NCBI GenBank assembly: GCA_000153385.1
Contig: CH672374.1
Span: 1,143,178-1,207,177 of the forward strand
Length of the DNA stretch: 64,000 nt
Reading direction: 5' to 3'
Source of the DNA: Flavobacteria bacterium BBFL7
GTDB lineage: Bacteria; Bacteroidota; Bacteroidia; Flavobacteriales; Flavobacteriaceae
This document shows, in pieces, positions 8,562 through 17,333 of this stretch (the first letter of the stretch is position 1; every line of letters begins with the position of its first letter). The notes under the pieces were generated by a model. The model was not told the origin of the DNA, did not search any database, and worked only from the letters and a program-made list of their open reading frames with translations. A program made the translations under genes and the position numbers.

Positions 8562-9123
8562 TTCCTGTAAGTAATATTTGAGGCAACTCTTTTTTAAGGT
8601 CGGCTACTTCGGTGGCCGACTTTTTTGGTATCCATAAATATATAGATCTTAACGTGCTTAGAAGATTAAAAAGCATCGTCTCGACATTCATTGCCTTGAA
8701 TTCGCCAGCTTTAATTCCACTTTCTAGAATTTTTTTAAAATCTAATTCGTATTCTTTACGCAGTGTGATATATTCTTGATAAGGAGCTCCTTCTAGATGC
8801 ATCCAGTCGGTATTCAATACAGCTAAGGCATCTGTATATTCTAGTGCTATTTTTATATGAAGGATGATGAGTTGTTCCGCTTTCGCGAAAGCGGATTTAT
8901 CATTCTCCTCTACCATATCCATACCAGTGGTAAACTCATGAGCCACTTCGAGAATGATCGTAGCAAGAATCTCTTGTTTACCAGAAATATGATTATATAA
9001 ACTGGCAGCTTTCATATCCATTGCAGCGGCAAGATCCCGCATCGTTACCGCACTGTAACCACGTTCTTTAAATAGTTGTGCTGCTGTTTTAAGGATTTGT
9101 CTTTTGCGAGTCATAAGCTGCAA
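8551..9123 (-). CDS. TetR/AcrR family transcriptional regulator
   Basis: 190 aa. The N-terminal helix-turn-helix (about residues 7-52) reads ILKTAAQLFKERGYSAVTMRDLAAAMDMKAASLYNHISGKQEIL, a typical TetR DNA-binding domain. The C-terminal ligand-binding part is not assignable to a known effector. Palindrome copy 4 codes AFAKAEQ in an inter-helix region. The gene is convergent with the old yellow enzyme gene and its last codons carry a hairpin that may serve as that gene's terminator. Confidence 0.9.
   Translation of the reverse strand: MQLMTRKRQILKTAAQLFKERGYSAVTMRDLAAAMDMKAASLYNHISGKQEILATIILEVAHEFTTGMDMVEENDKSAFAKAEQLIILHIKIALEYTDALAVLNTDWMHLEGAPYQEYITLRKEYELDFKKILESGIKAGEFKAMNVETMLFNLLSTLRSIYLWIPKKSATEVADLKKELPQILLTGISS
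8599..8626 (+). terminator. Possible terminator inside the tetR 3' end
   Basis: GTCGGC (8599-8604) pairs with GCCGAC (8615-8620), followed by six T. On the plus strand this is a good intrinsic terminator 38 nt after the old yellow enzyme stop, although it lies within tetR coding sequence. Confidence 0.6.
8877..8894. repeat. palindrome copy 4 (in tetR)
   Basis: The perfect 16-bp core at 8878-8893 is extended to 18 bp (CCGC...GCGG). It is read on the minus strand as SAFAKAE. Confidence 0.95.
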
Positions 9124-9221
9124 ATATAATAGATGAAGGCTATCATAAAATTGATTAAAAATCTATTTACGATAATTGAAATAATTTGTTTTAGACTAGC
9201 TTTGAACTTTACCCTACGATA

Positions 9222-10874
9222 ATGCTAGAGAATATAGAAACTAATCCACTCTTAGAGAGATTACCGCCACACTTGAAACAGTTTATAAAGCCACAAAATT
9301 ATGAGCTTTATACCTATCAAGATCAGGCTGTATGGCGTCATGTAATGCGCAAAAATGTAGACTTCTTAAGTAAAGTCGCACATGGATCTTATCTAGATGG
9401 TTTAAAAAAAACCGGTATTTCTATAGAAAATATTCCATCTATGTATGGGATGAATCGTATTCTTAAAGAAATAGGTTGGGCTGCTGTGGCTGTGGACGGA
9501 TTTATTCCACCGGCGGCATTTATGGAGTTTCAGGCTTATAAAATTTTAGTGATTGCTGCCGATATAAGAAAACTGGACAACATTGAGTACACTCCTGCAC
9601 CAGATATTATTCATGAAGCAGCTGGTCATGCTCCTATTATTGCAAGTCCAGATTATGCGGAGTATTTAAGACGTTTTGGCGAGATAGGTAGCAAGGCTAT
9701 TTCTAGTGCTCACGACCATGAAATGTATGAAGCCGTGCGCAAAATCTCCATACTTAAAGAAACACGTAGTGAGAAAAAAGATGCCGCACTAGATGAAAAA
9801 ATCGCCGCTGCCGAAGCTGATATAGAGCGTTTACAAAACAAAAAGGTAGAACCTAGCGAGATGTCTTTAATAAGAAATTTACACTGGTGGACTGTTGAAT
9901 ATGGACTGGTAGGCACTTTAGAAAACCCAAAACTCTATGGCGCTGGACTGTTATCTAGCCTAGGTGAAAGTAAAAGCTGTTTAGAACCTAATGTTGAAAA
10001 AAGACCGTACAGCATTGATGCTGCGTATCAAGATTTTGATATTACTCGCAAACAACCTCATCTTTATGTAACTCCTAATTTTGCCACACTAAGTGAAGTC
10101 TTAGAAGAGTTTGCAAATACGATGGCTGTACGTAAAGGTGGACATCGAGGTCTTCAAAAACTGATTAATTCAAAATCATTAGGTACTATTGAATTAAGTA
10201 CTGGATTACAAATCAGTGGTCATTTTACACGTATGATTACTAATGATGATAATGAAGTTGTCTTTTTTGAAACTAGAGGTGAAAGTGCTCTCGCTTATCG
10301 TGAAAAAGAACTGATAGGTCATGGAAGAAGCACTCACAAAAATGGTTTTTTAAGTCCGCTAGGGAAACTTAAAGGAATCAATCTAGCTATTGAAGACATG
10401 GGACCACGTGATTTACAGGCATACAATTTTTATGATAATGAGCGTATTGAATTCACCTATGAAAGCGGTATAAAAGTAGAAGGATTAAACGTAACTGGAC
10501 AACGTAATTTAAATGGTAAGTTAATGTTGATACAGTTTACAGATTGTACGGTGACATATAGAGATGAGATTTTATTCTCACCAGAAGATGGTATGCTTAA
10601 TCTGGCAGTAGGTAAGGAAGTCGTAAGTGCTTATGCTGGTCCAGCAGATTATTACAGTTTTGATCTTGTTTTTCACGAAAGTGACACCAAAACAATTAAA
10701 CCTGTGTTTTCTAAAAGAGAAATTGCGATTCAAGGCTTATATGAAAAGGTACGTACTTATCGCGAGGAAGATAAAATCAATAAACCTTTACTCGAGAAAT
10801 TAAAAACTCAAGTTGAAAATGACTATCCTGAACAGTGGTTGCTTGTTGAGGAAATTGATGAGTTGATAGGTTAA
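9222..10874 (+). CDS. Aromatic amino acid hydroxylase (phenylalanine 4-monooxygenase-like)
   Basis: Pterin-dependent non-haem iron hydroxylase, most likely converting phenylalanine to tyrosine. The catalytic core shows the iron ligands His131 and His136 in IIHEAAGHAP and the glutamate in WWTVEYGLVG. At 550 aa it is much longer than the roughly 260-300 aa proteobacterial PhhA. The extra part is a C-terminal domain (from about residue 340) of unknown role, plus a charged helical insert (about 170-215, rich in Lys/Glu/Ala) between the second iron His and the Glu block. A long form of this kind appears in Bacteroidota as far as I recall. The gene runs into the convergent kinase gene with no spacer. 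Confidence 0.9.
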   Translation: MLENIETNPLLERLPPHLKQFIKPQNYELYTYQDQAVWRHVMRKNVDFLSKVAHGSYLDGLKKTGISIENIPSMYGMNRILKEIGWAAVAVDGFIPPAAFMEFQAYKILVIAADIRKLDNIEYTPAPDIIHEAAGHAPIIASPDYAEYLRRFGEIGSKAISSAHDHEMYEAVRKISILKETRSEKKDAALDEKIAAAEADIERLQNKKVEPSEMSLIRNLHWWTVEYGLVGTLENPKLYGAGLLSSLGESKSCLEPNVEKRPYSIDAAYQDFDITRKQPHLYVTPNFATLSEVLEEFANTMAVRKGGHRGLQKLINSKSLGTIELSTGLQISGHFTRMITNDDNEVVFFETRGESALAYREKELIGHGRSTHKNGFLSPLGKLKGINLAIEDMGPRDLQAYNFYDNERIEFTYESGIKVEGLNVTGQRNLNGKLMLIQFTDCTVTYRDEILFSPEDGMLNLAVGKEVVSAYAGPADYYSFDLVFHESDTKTIKPVFSKREIAIQGLYEKVRTYREEDKINKPLLEKLKTQVENDYPEQWLLVEEIDELIG

Positions 10875-11528
10875 TTAAAAATTATCGATAGGTATCTGAA
10901 CATTAACTACAGTGCCATTTCCTATAGTACTTGTTAATTTTAAATCTCCTTTTAAGTCACTAGCAGCTTTTAAAATAGTTTTTATACCATTACCATCTTG
11001 AATTTCTTTGCGGTTATATCCTAACCCATTATCATGGGTTATAAGGTTTAAGTTACCATCCTCAATGGAAGCGATATTGAATATATAATTGGCTTTAGAA
11101 TAAAGGGTTGCGTTATGTAACCCTTCATTAATAATCGTTAAAAGATTCAAGGTTTCTCTAGGTTCAAAATTTAATAGTTCCTTTTCTGGGAAATTCATTT
11201 TAAACGTCGAAGAGCTGTCTAGATTTGTTGAATAATGGTTTTGAATTTGTTTAGTCATCAATTCTATATCTTTCAATGTGAAAAGCTGTTTACTTGCTGC
11301 AAGGTTATAGATTAAGCTAATCGCTTCATTTTTTACTGTTGTAGGTTCAGGTCTTTTAAGGCTTAACTCATTTAAGATTTCCTGTTGTTGATTTTGTAGA
11401 ATAGAATATCCTTTCCTTAGGTTTTCCATTTTTAAATTATAACGTTTCCTATCCATATCAGATAAAAGAAATATTACTATAAAACCCACTAAAATACCGA
11501 TACCAATTAATGCCCAGATTTCTTCCAT
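10875..11528 (-). CDS. Membrane-anchored orphan histidine kinase-like protein (HATPase)
   Basis: 217 aa with one N-terminal transmembrane helix (residues about 5-23), a coiled-coil stretch (about 28-60), then an alpha-helical dimerisation region and a GHKL ATPase domain. The N-box is in NLLTIINEGLHNATLYS and the G1 box in HDNGLGYN, with GNGIKTILKAASDLKGDLKLTS and IGNGTVVNVQIP after it, as in NarX/DegS-type kinases. No clear phosphorylatable His with the usual flanks is visible and no response regulator is adjacent, so its output is unknown. Confidence 0.8.
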   Translation of the reverse strand: MEEIWALIGIGILVGFIVIFLLSDMDRKRYNLKMENLRKGYSILQNQQQEILNELSLKRPEPTTVKNEAISLIYNLAASKQLFTLKDIELMTKQIQNHYSTNLDSSSTFKMNFPEKELLNFEPRETLNLLTIINEGLHNATLYSKANYIFNIASIEDGNLNLITHDNGLGYNRKEIQDGNGIKTILKAASDLKGDLKLTSTIGNGTVVNVQIPIDNF

Positions 11529-11649
11529 ATATCTAAAGTAATACTAAAAAACCTATGATTTCATACCTCTGTATTTAAAAACGACCTAAAAACTATTTAC
11601 TACTTTGCAGGTAAGTAATTAAAAAAGCAAAGTCTTAAGATAAAAAACC

Positions 11650-11952
11650 ATGTTCGGATTATTTAAAAACAAGAAAAAAGAAATTATCAAAAAATATTTG
11701 GATGAAGGTGCTCAACTATTAGATGTACGAACGGCGTCAGAGTTCAATGGTAATCATATAAAAGGTTCTAAAAACATTCCAGTCCAAGTCATTGATCAAA
11801 ATATGAAAAGCCTTGATAAAGAAAAGCCTGTTATCGTGTATTGTGCGATGGGTGGACGCAGTAATGTAGCAGCCAGTAAACTAAAAGCTAATGGATTTAA
11901 AGTGGTGAATGCTGGCGGAATAGGATCTATGAGAAAATATTTAAAACCGTGA
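11650..11952 (+). CDS. Single-domain rhodanese
   Basis: 100 aa, one rhodanese domain: LLDVRTASEFNGNHIKGSKNIP, then the active-site loop CAMGGRS with the catalytic Cys. It is a sulfurtransferase or persulfide carrier. It resembles the 115-aa rhodanese at 22505 (both have DVRTASEF and GGHIKG/GNHIKG) but has no operator of the kind seen in the sulfur island. It is followed after 34 nt by an AraC regulator. Confidence 0.92.
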   Translation: MFGLFKNKKKEIIKKYLDEGAQLLDVRTASEFNGNHIKGSKNIPVQVIDQNMKSLDKEKPVIVYCAMGGRSNVAASKLKANGFKVVNAGGIGSMRKYLKP

Positions 11953-11986
11953 TACTTTAGTTATATATTCTTCCTAATTTTATATC

Positions 11987-12832
11987 ATGAAACTCGACTA
12001 TCACAACATCATAGACAACGGAAGACTCACTGTAACTAGTTTTCAATGTGGTCCATCATTACAACTACTTCAAGAAAAAGGACTTTATAAAATTGTCTGG
12101 TGTACAGAAGGTGAAGAACGATTAGTAGTAGACGGTTATGATGTGATTCTTAAAAAAAACCAAGTCCTATTTTGCACTCCTGTAAATATAGTAGACATTC
12201 CTAAAGACAATTATGGCCTCATTGCATTTGTTTTTAATCGAGAGTTCTATTGTATACAACACAACGATCCAGAGGTCTCATGTATGGGATTATTGTTTTA
12301 TGGAGCATCTAACGCACCTATAATTAATCTATCTATAAAAGAGCAAGCTAGCTTTAATGCGATGCTCGTTCTATTTCAGGAAGAATTTGAAACTAGAGAT
12401 CATATTCAAGGTGAGATGTTGCGCACGTTATTGAAAAGAATGTTGATCACCTCAACTCGACTAATAAAACAAGATAGTAATCAAGCAAACCTATCCGTTA
12501 AACAAGTAGATCTAATTAGAAAATTCAATATTTTAGTAGAGCAGCATTATAAAGAAAAGCATCAAGTAGCAGACTATGCCGATTTACTTTTTAAATCTCC
12601 CAAAACGCTTTCTAATTTTTTCAAGAAGCATAATGTAAAGTCACCGTTAAAGATTATTAACGAGCGTATTGCTGCAGAGGCAAAACGTCTTTTACTTTAC
12701 TCTGATAAAAGTGCAGAAGAAATAGCTTATGAATTGGGATATAAAGAACCTAGTCATTTCTCAAAGTTTTTTAAGACCCAAGCAGGCACTTCTCCTCTAT
12801 CCTTCAGAAAAGAACATCAATTCATATCATAG
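11987..12832 (+). CDS. AraC family transcriptional regulator
   Basis: 281 aa. The N-terminal part (about 1-150) is a cupin-like sensor (YKIVWCTEGEERLVVDGYDVILKKNQVLFCTP). The C-terminal part (about 180-278) has two helix-turn-helix motifs, ending in the AraC signature SAEEIAYELGYKEPSHFSKFFKTQAGTSPLSFRKE. The nearest likely target is the divergently placed AhpD-like or the secreted propeller gene, but this is only inferred from position. Confidence 0.92.
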   Translation: MKLDYHNIIDNGRLTVTSFQCGPSLQLLQEKGLYKIVWCTEGEERLVVDGYDVILKKNQVLFCTPVNIVDIPKDNYGLIAFVFNREFYCIQHNDPEVSCMGLLFYGASNAPIINLSIKEQASFNAMLVLFQEEFETRDHIQGEMLRTLLKRMLITSTRLIKQDSNQANLSVKQVDLIRKFNILVEQHYKEKHQVADYADLLFKSPKTLSNFFKKHNVKSPLKIINERIAAEAKRLLLYSDKSAEEIAYELGYKEPSHFSKFFKTQAGTSPLSFRKEHQFIS

Positions 12833-12847
12833 AAAAAAGGTGTAAAA

Positions 12848-12881
12848 AAACAGGTCTATCTATAATAAGACCGACCTGTTT
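12848..12881. terminator. Hairpin between convergent AraC and AhpD-like genes
   Basis: AAACAGGTC (12848-12856) pairs with GACCTGTTT (12873-12881), with A and T flanks on either side. It could end transcription in both directions. Confidence 0.6.
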
Positions 12882-12925
12882 CAACCAACTAACTATGAAA
12901 AACTAATTTCTTCACTTATTAACTA

Positions 12926-13465
12926 TTAAACTTTTAAAGGTGCCACAGCAGGAAAGTCAACAGGTACTTGCGTCGTGTTGTGCAAATAATTAGAAATGGT
13001 TTTTTCACCTACTAACACAATAGTATCTACTAAATTTCCTTGGGTATAACCAGCCGCTAAAAAAGCATCAACTACTGCCTGGTCTGCTTTACCTCTATTC
13101 TCTGTGATATTTTTAGCAAGTCCAGCTAGCGCATTATAACTATTTTGAAATGAAGCTTTTCCAGCCCTTAATTCCAGAATTTGCTCTTCAGTAAAACCAT
13201 TCATTTGTGCGATAGCTGTATGGGCAGCAAGACAGTAAGAGCAAGCATTCACCTCGCTTACAGCAAGATTTACAACTTCTTTTTCTTTATTATTTAATGA
13301 AGTTTTAGATCCAGAGAAAGAAAGATAATTATTCAATGCATGATTAGACAATGCATAGGTTGCATAAAGATTAGGCACAAAACCTAACTGCTTTTCTAGA
13401 TGATCAAAAATCCCTTGATTCACTTCATTTACTTCGCTTCTTTGTGGTACATTAAATGTTGCCAT
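12926..13465 (-). CDS. Carboxymuconolactone decarboxylase / AhpD-like alkylhydroperoxidase
   Basis: 179 aa, all-helical AhpD fold. The signature NACSYCLAAHTAIAQMNG holds the CxxC pair and the following His that act in peroxidase turnover of AhpD-type proteins. The substrate is unknown. It is transcribed divergently from the propeller gene at 13636 and converges on the AraC gene. The start at 13465 (MATFNVPQRSEV) suits the family. Confidence 0.88.
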   Translation of the reverse strand: MATFNVPQRSEVNEVNQGIFDHLEKQLGFVPNLYATYALSNHALNNYLSFSGSKTSLNNKEKEVVNLAVSEVNACSYCLAAHTAIAQMNGFTEEQILELRAGKASFQNSYNALAGLAKNITENRGKADQAVVDAFLAAGYTQGNLVDTIVLVGEKTISNYLHNTTQVPVDFPAVAPLKV

Positions 13466-13635
13466 GATATGATATAATTTAAATTATTATTGTTTTAATT
13501 AACTCCTTGTGGATGGTACAAAGATGCGATGGCGACTAGGTTTAAAATGTATTAGCTTTTCCCGACTACTGTTCTATTATTCCCGATACAATAAATTACT
13601 AATGGTGTAGTATCTTTATAGGAAAATATCCTACC

Positions 13636-16600
13636 ATGAGTAAGTTGTATTATATCATATTTGCATTTGTTGTACTCGCTTTCGCGAAAGCGGAATCACA
13701 ACAATTACCAGAACCACCTGAAGAGCAGAAATTCTATGAATCGCAAGAGTTTAGACTCTTGGGACCATTCCGTGGTGGACGTAGTGCTGCGGTTACCGGT
13801 GTACCTGGCAAACCTAATTTGTTCTATTTCGGTAGTACTGGTGGTGGTGTTTGGAAGACTTTAGACGGTGGACGTACCTGGACTAATATTTCTGATGGAT
13901 TTTTTGGCGGTTCTATAGGTGCCGTAACTGTTGCGCCTAGCGATCATAACGTAATTTATGTAGGTGGTGGCGAGAAAACGGTACGTGGTAATGTATCAAG
14001 CGGCTATGGAATATGGAAGACAGAAGACGCTGGTAAAACATGGTCTGAGGCTGGATTACCTAAAAGTAGACATGTTCCTAGAATAGTTATAGATCCTAAC
14101 AATCACAATACAGTCTATGCAGCTGTGTTAGGAAATATCTATAAGCCTACTACAGATCGTGGTATTTATAAAAGTACTGATGGCGGAAAAACATGGAATA
14201 AAAAACTATTTACTAATGATCTAGCCGGTGCGGTAGATTTAATCATAGACCCTAGTAATCCGCGTGTGTTATATGCTAGTACATGGAGATTACAACGCAC
14301 ACCATACAGTCTGTCTAGTGGTGGTGATGGTAGTGCCTTATGGAAAAGTAATGATTATGGCGAGACATGGAAAGAAATTTCAAAAAATGAAGGTTTTGCA
14401 AAAGGAACTTTGGGGATTATGGGTATCACTGTTTCACCTGTAGATTCTGATCGATTATACGCTATCGTAGAAAATAAAGATCAAGGTGGATTATACCGCA
14501 GTGATAATGCAGGTTTAACATGGAAAAAGACCAACAGTGATCGCAGTTTAAGACAACGCGCCTGGTATTATACACGTATATATGCAGATACAAAAGATGT
14601 AGATCAACTTTACGTAGTTAATGTCAACTATCACAAAAGTACCGATGGTGGTAAAAACTTTTCTAGCGCGCGAGCACCACATGGTGATCATCACGATCTA
14701 TGGATCGCACCAGAAGATTCTGACCGTATGATTATGGGAGATGACGGTGGCGCACAAATCACTTATGATGGCGGCGAGACATGGAGTACCTACCACAATC
14801 AACCTACGGCACAATATTACCGTGTGACGACAGATAATTCTTTTCCTTATAGAATCTATGTAGCACAACAGGATAACGGGACGATAAGAATACCTCATCG
14901 CACCACTGGTCGTAGTATTACAGATACCGATTGGGAAGGAACAGCTGGTGGCGAAAGTGCACATATTGCCGTAGACCCTAAAGATAATGACATCGTTTAT
15001 GGAGGTAGTTATGGAGGTTATTTAACCCGTTATAATCACAAAACTAAATCACAACGAGCGATTAATGTATGGCCAGACAACCCTATGGGACATGGTGCCG
15101 AAGGAATGAAATATCGCTTTCAGTGGAATTTCCCTATTCTGTTCTCTCAACATGAGCCTAATAAACTCTATGCTTTTTCTAACAATGTACACGTCACTAC
15201 TAATGAAGGACAAAGCTGGGAAACTATCTCACCAGATTTAACTAGAAACGATCCAACAAAACTAGTTTCTAGCGGTGGACCGATTACACAAGATAACACG
15301 AGTGTAGAGTATTACTGTACCATTTTTGCCGCAGCAGAGTCACCTTTAAAAGCTGGCGAACTTTGGATAGGAAGTGATGATGGACTAGTACATCTTTCTA
15401 AAGATGGTGGTAATAACTGGAGTAATATTACTCCTAAAGGCCTACCAGAATGGGCACAAATTAATAGTATAGAACCTAGCCGTTACGATGCGGCTACTTG
15501 TTATATCGCAGCAACACGTTATAAACTAGGTGATTTTGCGCCTTATTTATATAAAACTACAGATTATGGGAAATCATGGAAAAAAATAACTGATGGTATT
15601 CCATCAGAACATTTTTCTAGGGTAGTAAGAGAAGATGACCAAGTACAAGGAATGTTATATGCTGGAACAGAAACTGGTTTATACATTTCTACCGACGATG
15701 GAAAATCATGGAAATCATTTCAAATGAATTTACCTATCGTACCGATTACTGACCTTGCTGTAAAAGACGATAATTTAATCATCGCTACACAAGGTAGAAG
15801 TTTATGGATACATGATGATTTAGGATTGATAAGAGAAGCTTTTTCTGATACGCTTTCGCGAAAGCAAAATGAAAACAAACTTTTCAAACCTAAAACCTCT
15901 TACCGTATGGCAGGAAATGGTCGTGCAGGTTCGCTTACCGCAGGCGCAAATCATCCCGCAGGAGTACAGGTTCATTATTACTTACATGAGTTAAAAGAAA
16001 AAGACAGTGTATCACTTTCTTTTTATGACTCTAAAAATAAGTTGATTAAATCCTATGCTAACTATGATAAAAAGAACAAATTAAAAGTAAAAGAAGGTGC
16101 CAACTCTTTTAACTGGAATACGGTTTATGACGGTGCAGAAAAATTACCTGGTATGATTCTATGGTGGGCAAATATGTCTGGCCCAAAAGCTGTTCCAGGA
16201 TCCTACAAAGTTGAACTATCCATAAATGGTAAAAAGCAATCGCAACCCATCACTATAATATCTGCACCTAATAGCGAGGCTAGCGATGCAGATATGCTGG
16301 CACAATTTACTTTTGTAAATGAGGTGAACGCTACCGTAGACAAAGCTCACAAATCAATTAAAAACATACGTGCATTTAATAAAAAACTAAGTGCTTTTGA
16401 AATCTTGTATGATGATAGAGAAGAACAAGGTGTGAAGGATATGATTGCTATGTCTAAGGAGATGAAAAAGAAATTTAGCGAGGTTGAAAAAGCACTGTAT
16501 CAAACTAAAAACCGCAGTGGTCAAGATCCTTTAAATTTCCCTATAAGATTAACTAATAAACTGGCTCACTTGAATAGTCTAGCACAAATAGGTGACTTTG

Positions 16601-16764
16601 CTCCTACTGCACAAAGTATTCAAGTTAAAGATGAATTAACTGCTGAGATTGAAAAGCAACTGGCTATTTTTGACCAAGTTTTACAATCTGATATTAAAAA
16701 ATTTAACGAGCAGTTCAATGCCTTGAATTTAGAGTATCTAGTGATAGAAAAAGAAAAAAAATAA
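13636..16764 (+). CDS. Secreted BNR/sortilin-type beta-propeller protein
   Basis: 1042 aa with an N-terminal signal peptide (residues about 1-22); the likely AKA/ES cleavage site is coded by palindrome copy 5. The mature part has many Asp-box/BNR repeats (for example STDGGKTW, TEDAGKTW, SNDYGETW, TTDYGKSW, STDDGKSW) typical of VPS10/sortilin and glycosyl-hydrolase-like propellers; the last 250 residues are helical and differ. Such proteins are common in Flavobacteriia. I cannot assign a substrate, and no T9SS tail is seen. A -7-like TATCTTTA is at 13611-13618. The stop overlaps the next start by 1 nt. Confidence 0.9.
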   Translation: MSKLYYIIFAFVVLAFAKAESQQLPEPPEEQKFYESQEFRLLGPFRGGRSAAVTGVPGKPNLFYFGSTGGGVWKTLDGGRTWTNISDGFFGGSIGAVTVAPSDHNVIYVGGGEKTVRGNVSSGYGIWKTEDAGKTWSEAGLPKSRHVPRIVIDPNNHNTVYAAVLGNIYKPTTDRGIYKSTDGGKTWNKKLFTNDLAGAVDLIIDPSNPRVLYASTWRLQRTPYSLSSGGDGSALWKSNDYGETWKEISKNEGFAKGTLGIMGITVSPVDSDRLYAIVENKDQGGLYRSDNAGLTWKKTNSDRSLRQRAWYYTRIYADTKDVDQLYVVNVNYHKSTDGGKNFSSARAPHGDHHDLWIAPEDSDRMIMGDDGGAQITYDGGETWSTYHNQPTAQYYRVTTDNSFPYRIYVAQQDNGTIRIPHRTTGRSITDTDWEGTAGGESAHIAVDPKDNDIVYGGSYGGYLTRYNHKTKSQRAINVWPDNPMGHGAEGMKYRFQWNFPILFSQHEPNKLYAFSNNVHVTTNEGQSWETISPDLTRNDPTKLVSSGGPITQDNTSVEYYCTIFAAAESPLKAGELWIGSDDGLVHLSKDGGNNWSNITPKGLPEWAQINSIEPSRYDAATCYIAATRYKLGDFAPYLYKTTDYGKSWKKITDGIPSEHFSRVVREDDQVQGMLYAGTETGLYISTDDGKSWKSFQMNLPIVPITDLAVKDDNLIIATQGRSLWIHDDLGLIREAFSDTLSRKQNENKLFKPKTSYRMAGNGRAGSLTAGANHPAGVQVHYYLHELKEKDSVSLSFYDSKNKLIKSYANYDKKNKLKVKEGANSFNWNTVYDGAEKLPGMILWWANMSGPKAVPGSYKVELSINGKKQSQPITIISAPNSEASDADMLAQFTFVNEVNATVDKAHKSIKNIRAFNKKLSAFEILYDDREEQGVKDMIAMSKEMKKKFSEVEKALYQTKNRSGQDPLNFPIRLTNKLAHLNSLAQIGDFAPTAQSIQVKDELTAEIEKQLAIFDQVLQSDIKKFNEQFNALNLEYLVIEKEKK
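13677..13692. repeat. 16-bp palindrome copy 5 (signal peptide)
   Basis: Perfect core, read as AFAKA at the end of a signal peptide, where it supplies the A-x-A cleavage motif. Confidence 0.95.
15851..15866. repeat. 16-bp palindrome copy 6
   Basis: CGCTTTCGCGAAAGCA, read as LSRKQ in the second half of the propeller gene. This is the only gene in the window with two copies. Confidence 0.9.
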
Positions 16765-17228
16765 TGGAAGAACTGAGTGGTTATTGGGAAGGATATTTTA
16801 TCTATGGATTAGGGTTCGATCTTCCTTTCTTTGGTGAAAAAGTAAAGCTATTTGCGCAATTAGAATTCAAAAATGGCATCATTACAGGTCATCAAACTGA
16901 AGAAAAAGGACCGTTCTCAACTGGTAAGACCGTTAACTTCACAGGCTTCTGGCAAGAAAACTTAGTCTCTTTAACGGTAAAGTATACGAATAACGAAGTG
17001 ATCCTAGAAGACGGTTTCAGTACTGAAGAAATCGGTCATGTGTTTGAGATTGTTTATAATGGAACTTTTAACCCTAAGAAGAGAGCAATCAATGGTTTGT
17101 GGTATATGGAAAATGAATTGGATACACACCTTGAACTTGAAATCCCACCAGCCGAAGGATTGTGGATGTTGAAAAAGTCCAAAAAACCAGTAAGTGATTT
17201 TGACTATTCACTGTTGGGTTTACAATAA
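16764..17228 (+). CDS. Hypothetical protein, 154 aa
   Basis: Unrecognised. No signal peptide or membrane helix is evident. The protein is rich in aromatic and beta-prone residues (ELSGYWEGYFIYGLGFDLPFFG at the N-terminus), suggesting a small beta-barrel of lipocalin-like size, but that is only a guess. TAATG coupling to the propeller gene (1-nt overlap) argues for co-translation. Confidence 0.75.
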   Translation: MEELSGYWEGYFIYGLGFDLPFFGEKVKLFAQLEFKNGIITGHQTEEKGPFSTGKTVNFTGFWQENLVSLTVKYTNNEVILEDGFSTEEIGHVFEIVYNGTFNPKKRAINGLWYMENELDTHLELEIPPAEGLWMLKKSKKPVSDFDYSLLGLQ

Positions 17229-17260
17229 TTTAATATGAATTGTGTCCTTACTTTAAAAAG

Positions 17261-17304
17261 CTGATAGTTGTCATATTTTAGAGTGCGATAGGTGTTTAAT
17301 TTTG
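17261..17304 (+). promoter_or_regulatory. Promoter of the universal stress gene with a degenerate operator
   Basis: A good -7 box TAATTTTG at 17297-17304. Centred exactly 33 bp upstream is CTGAT-N4-GTCAT (17261-17274), which matches 7 of 10 positions of the GTRAC-N4-GTYAC operator. The box is convincing; the operator is weak. Confidence 0.4.
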
Positions 17305-17333
17305 GCATTATTAAATCCATTAACCTATCCATA

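Noticed and set aside
14698..14964. Minus-strand open frame inside the propeller gene
   Set aside because: It is a shadow of the coding strand with no start context or recognisable protein; several others of this kind were ignored.
17292..17333. ATG at 17292 as start of the universal stress gene
   Set aside because: It overlaps the -7 box and the added residues have no counterpart in Usp domains.
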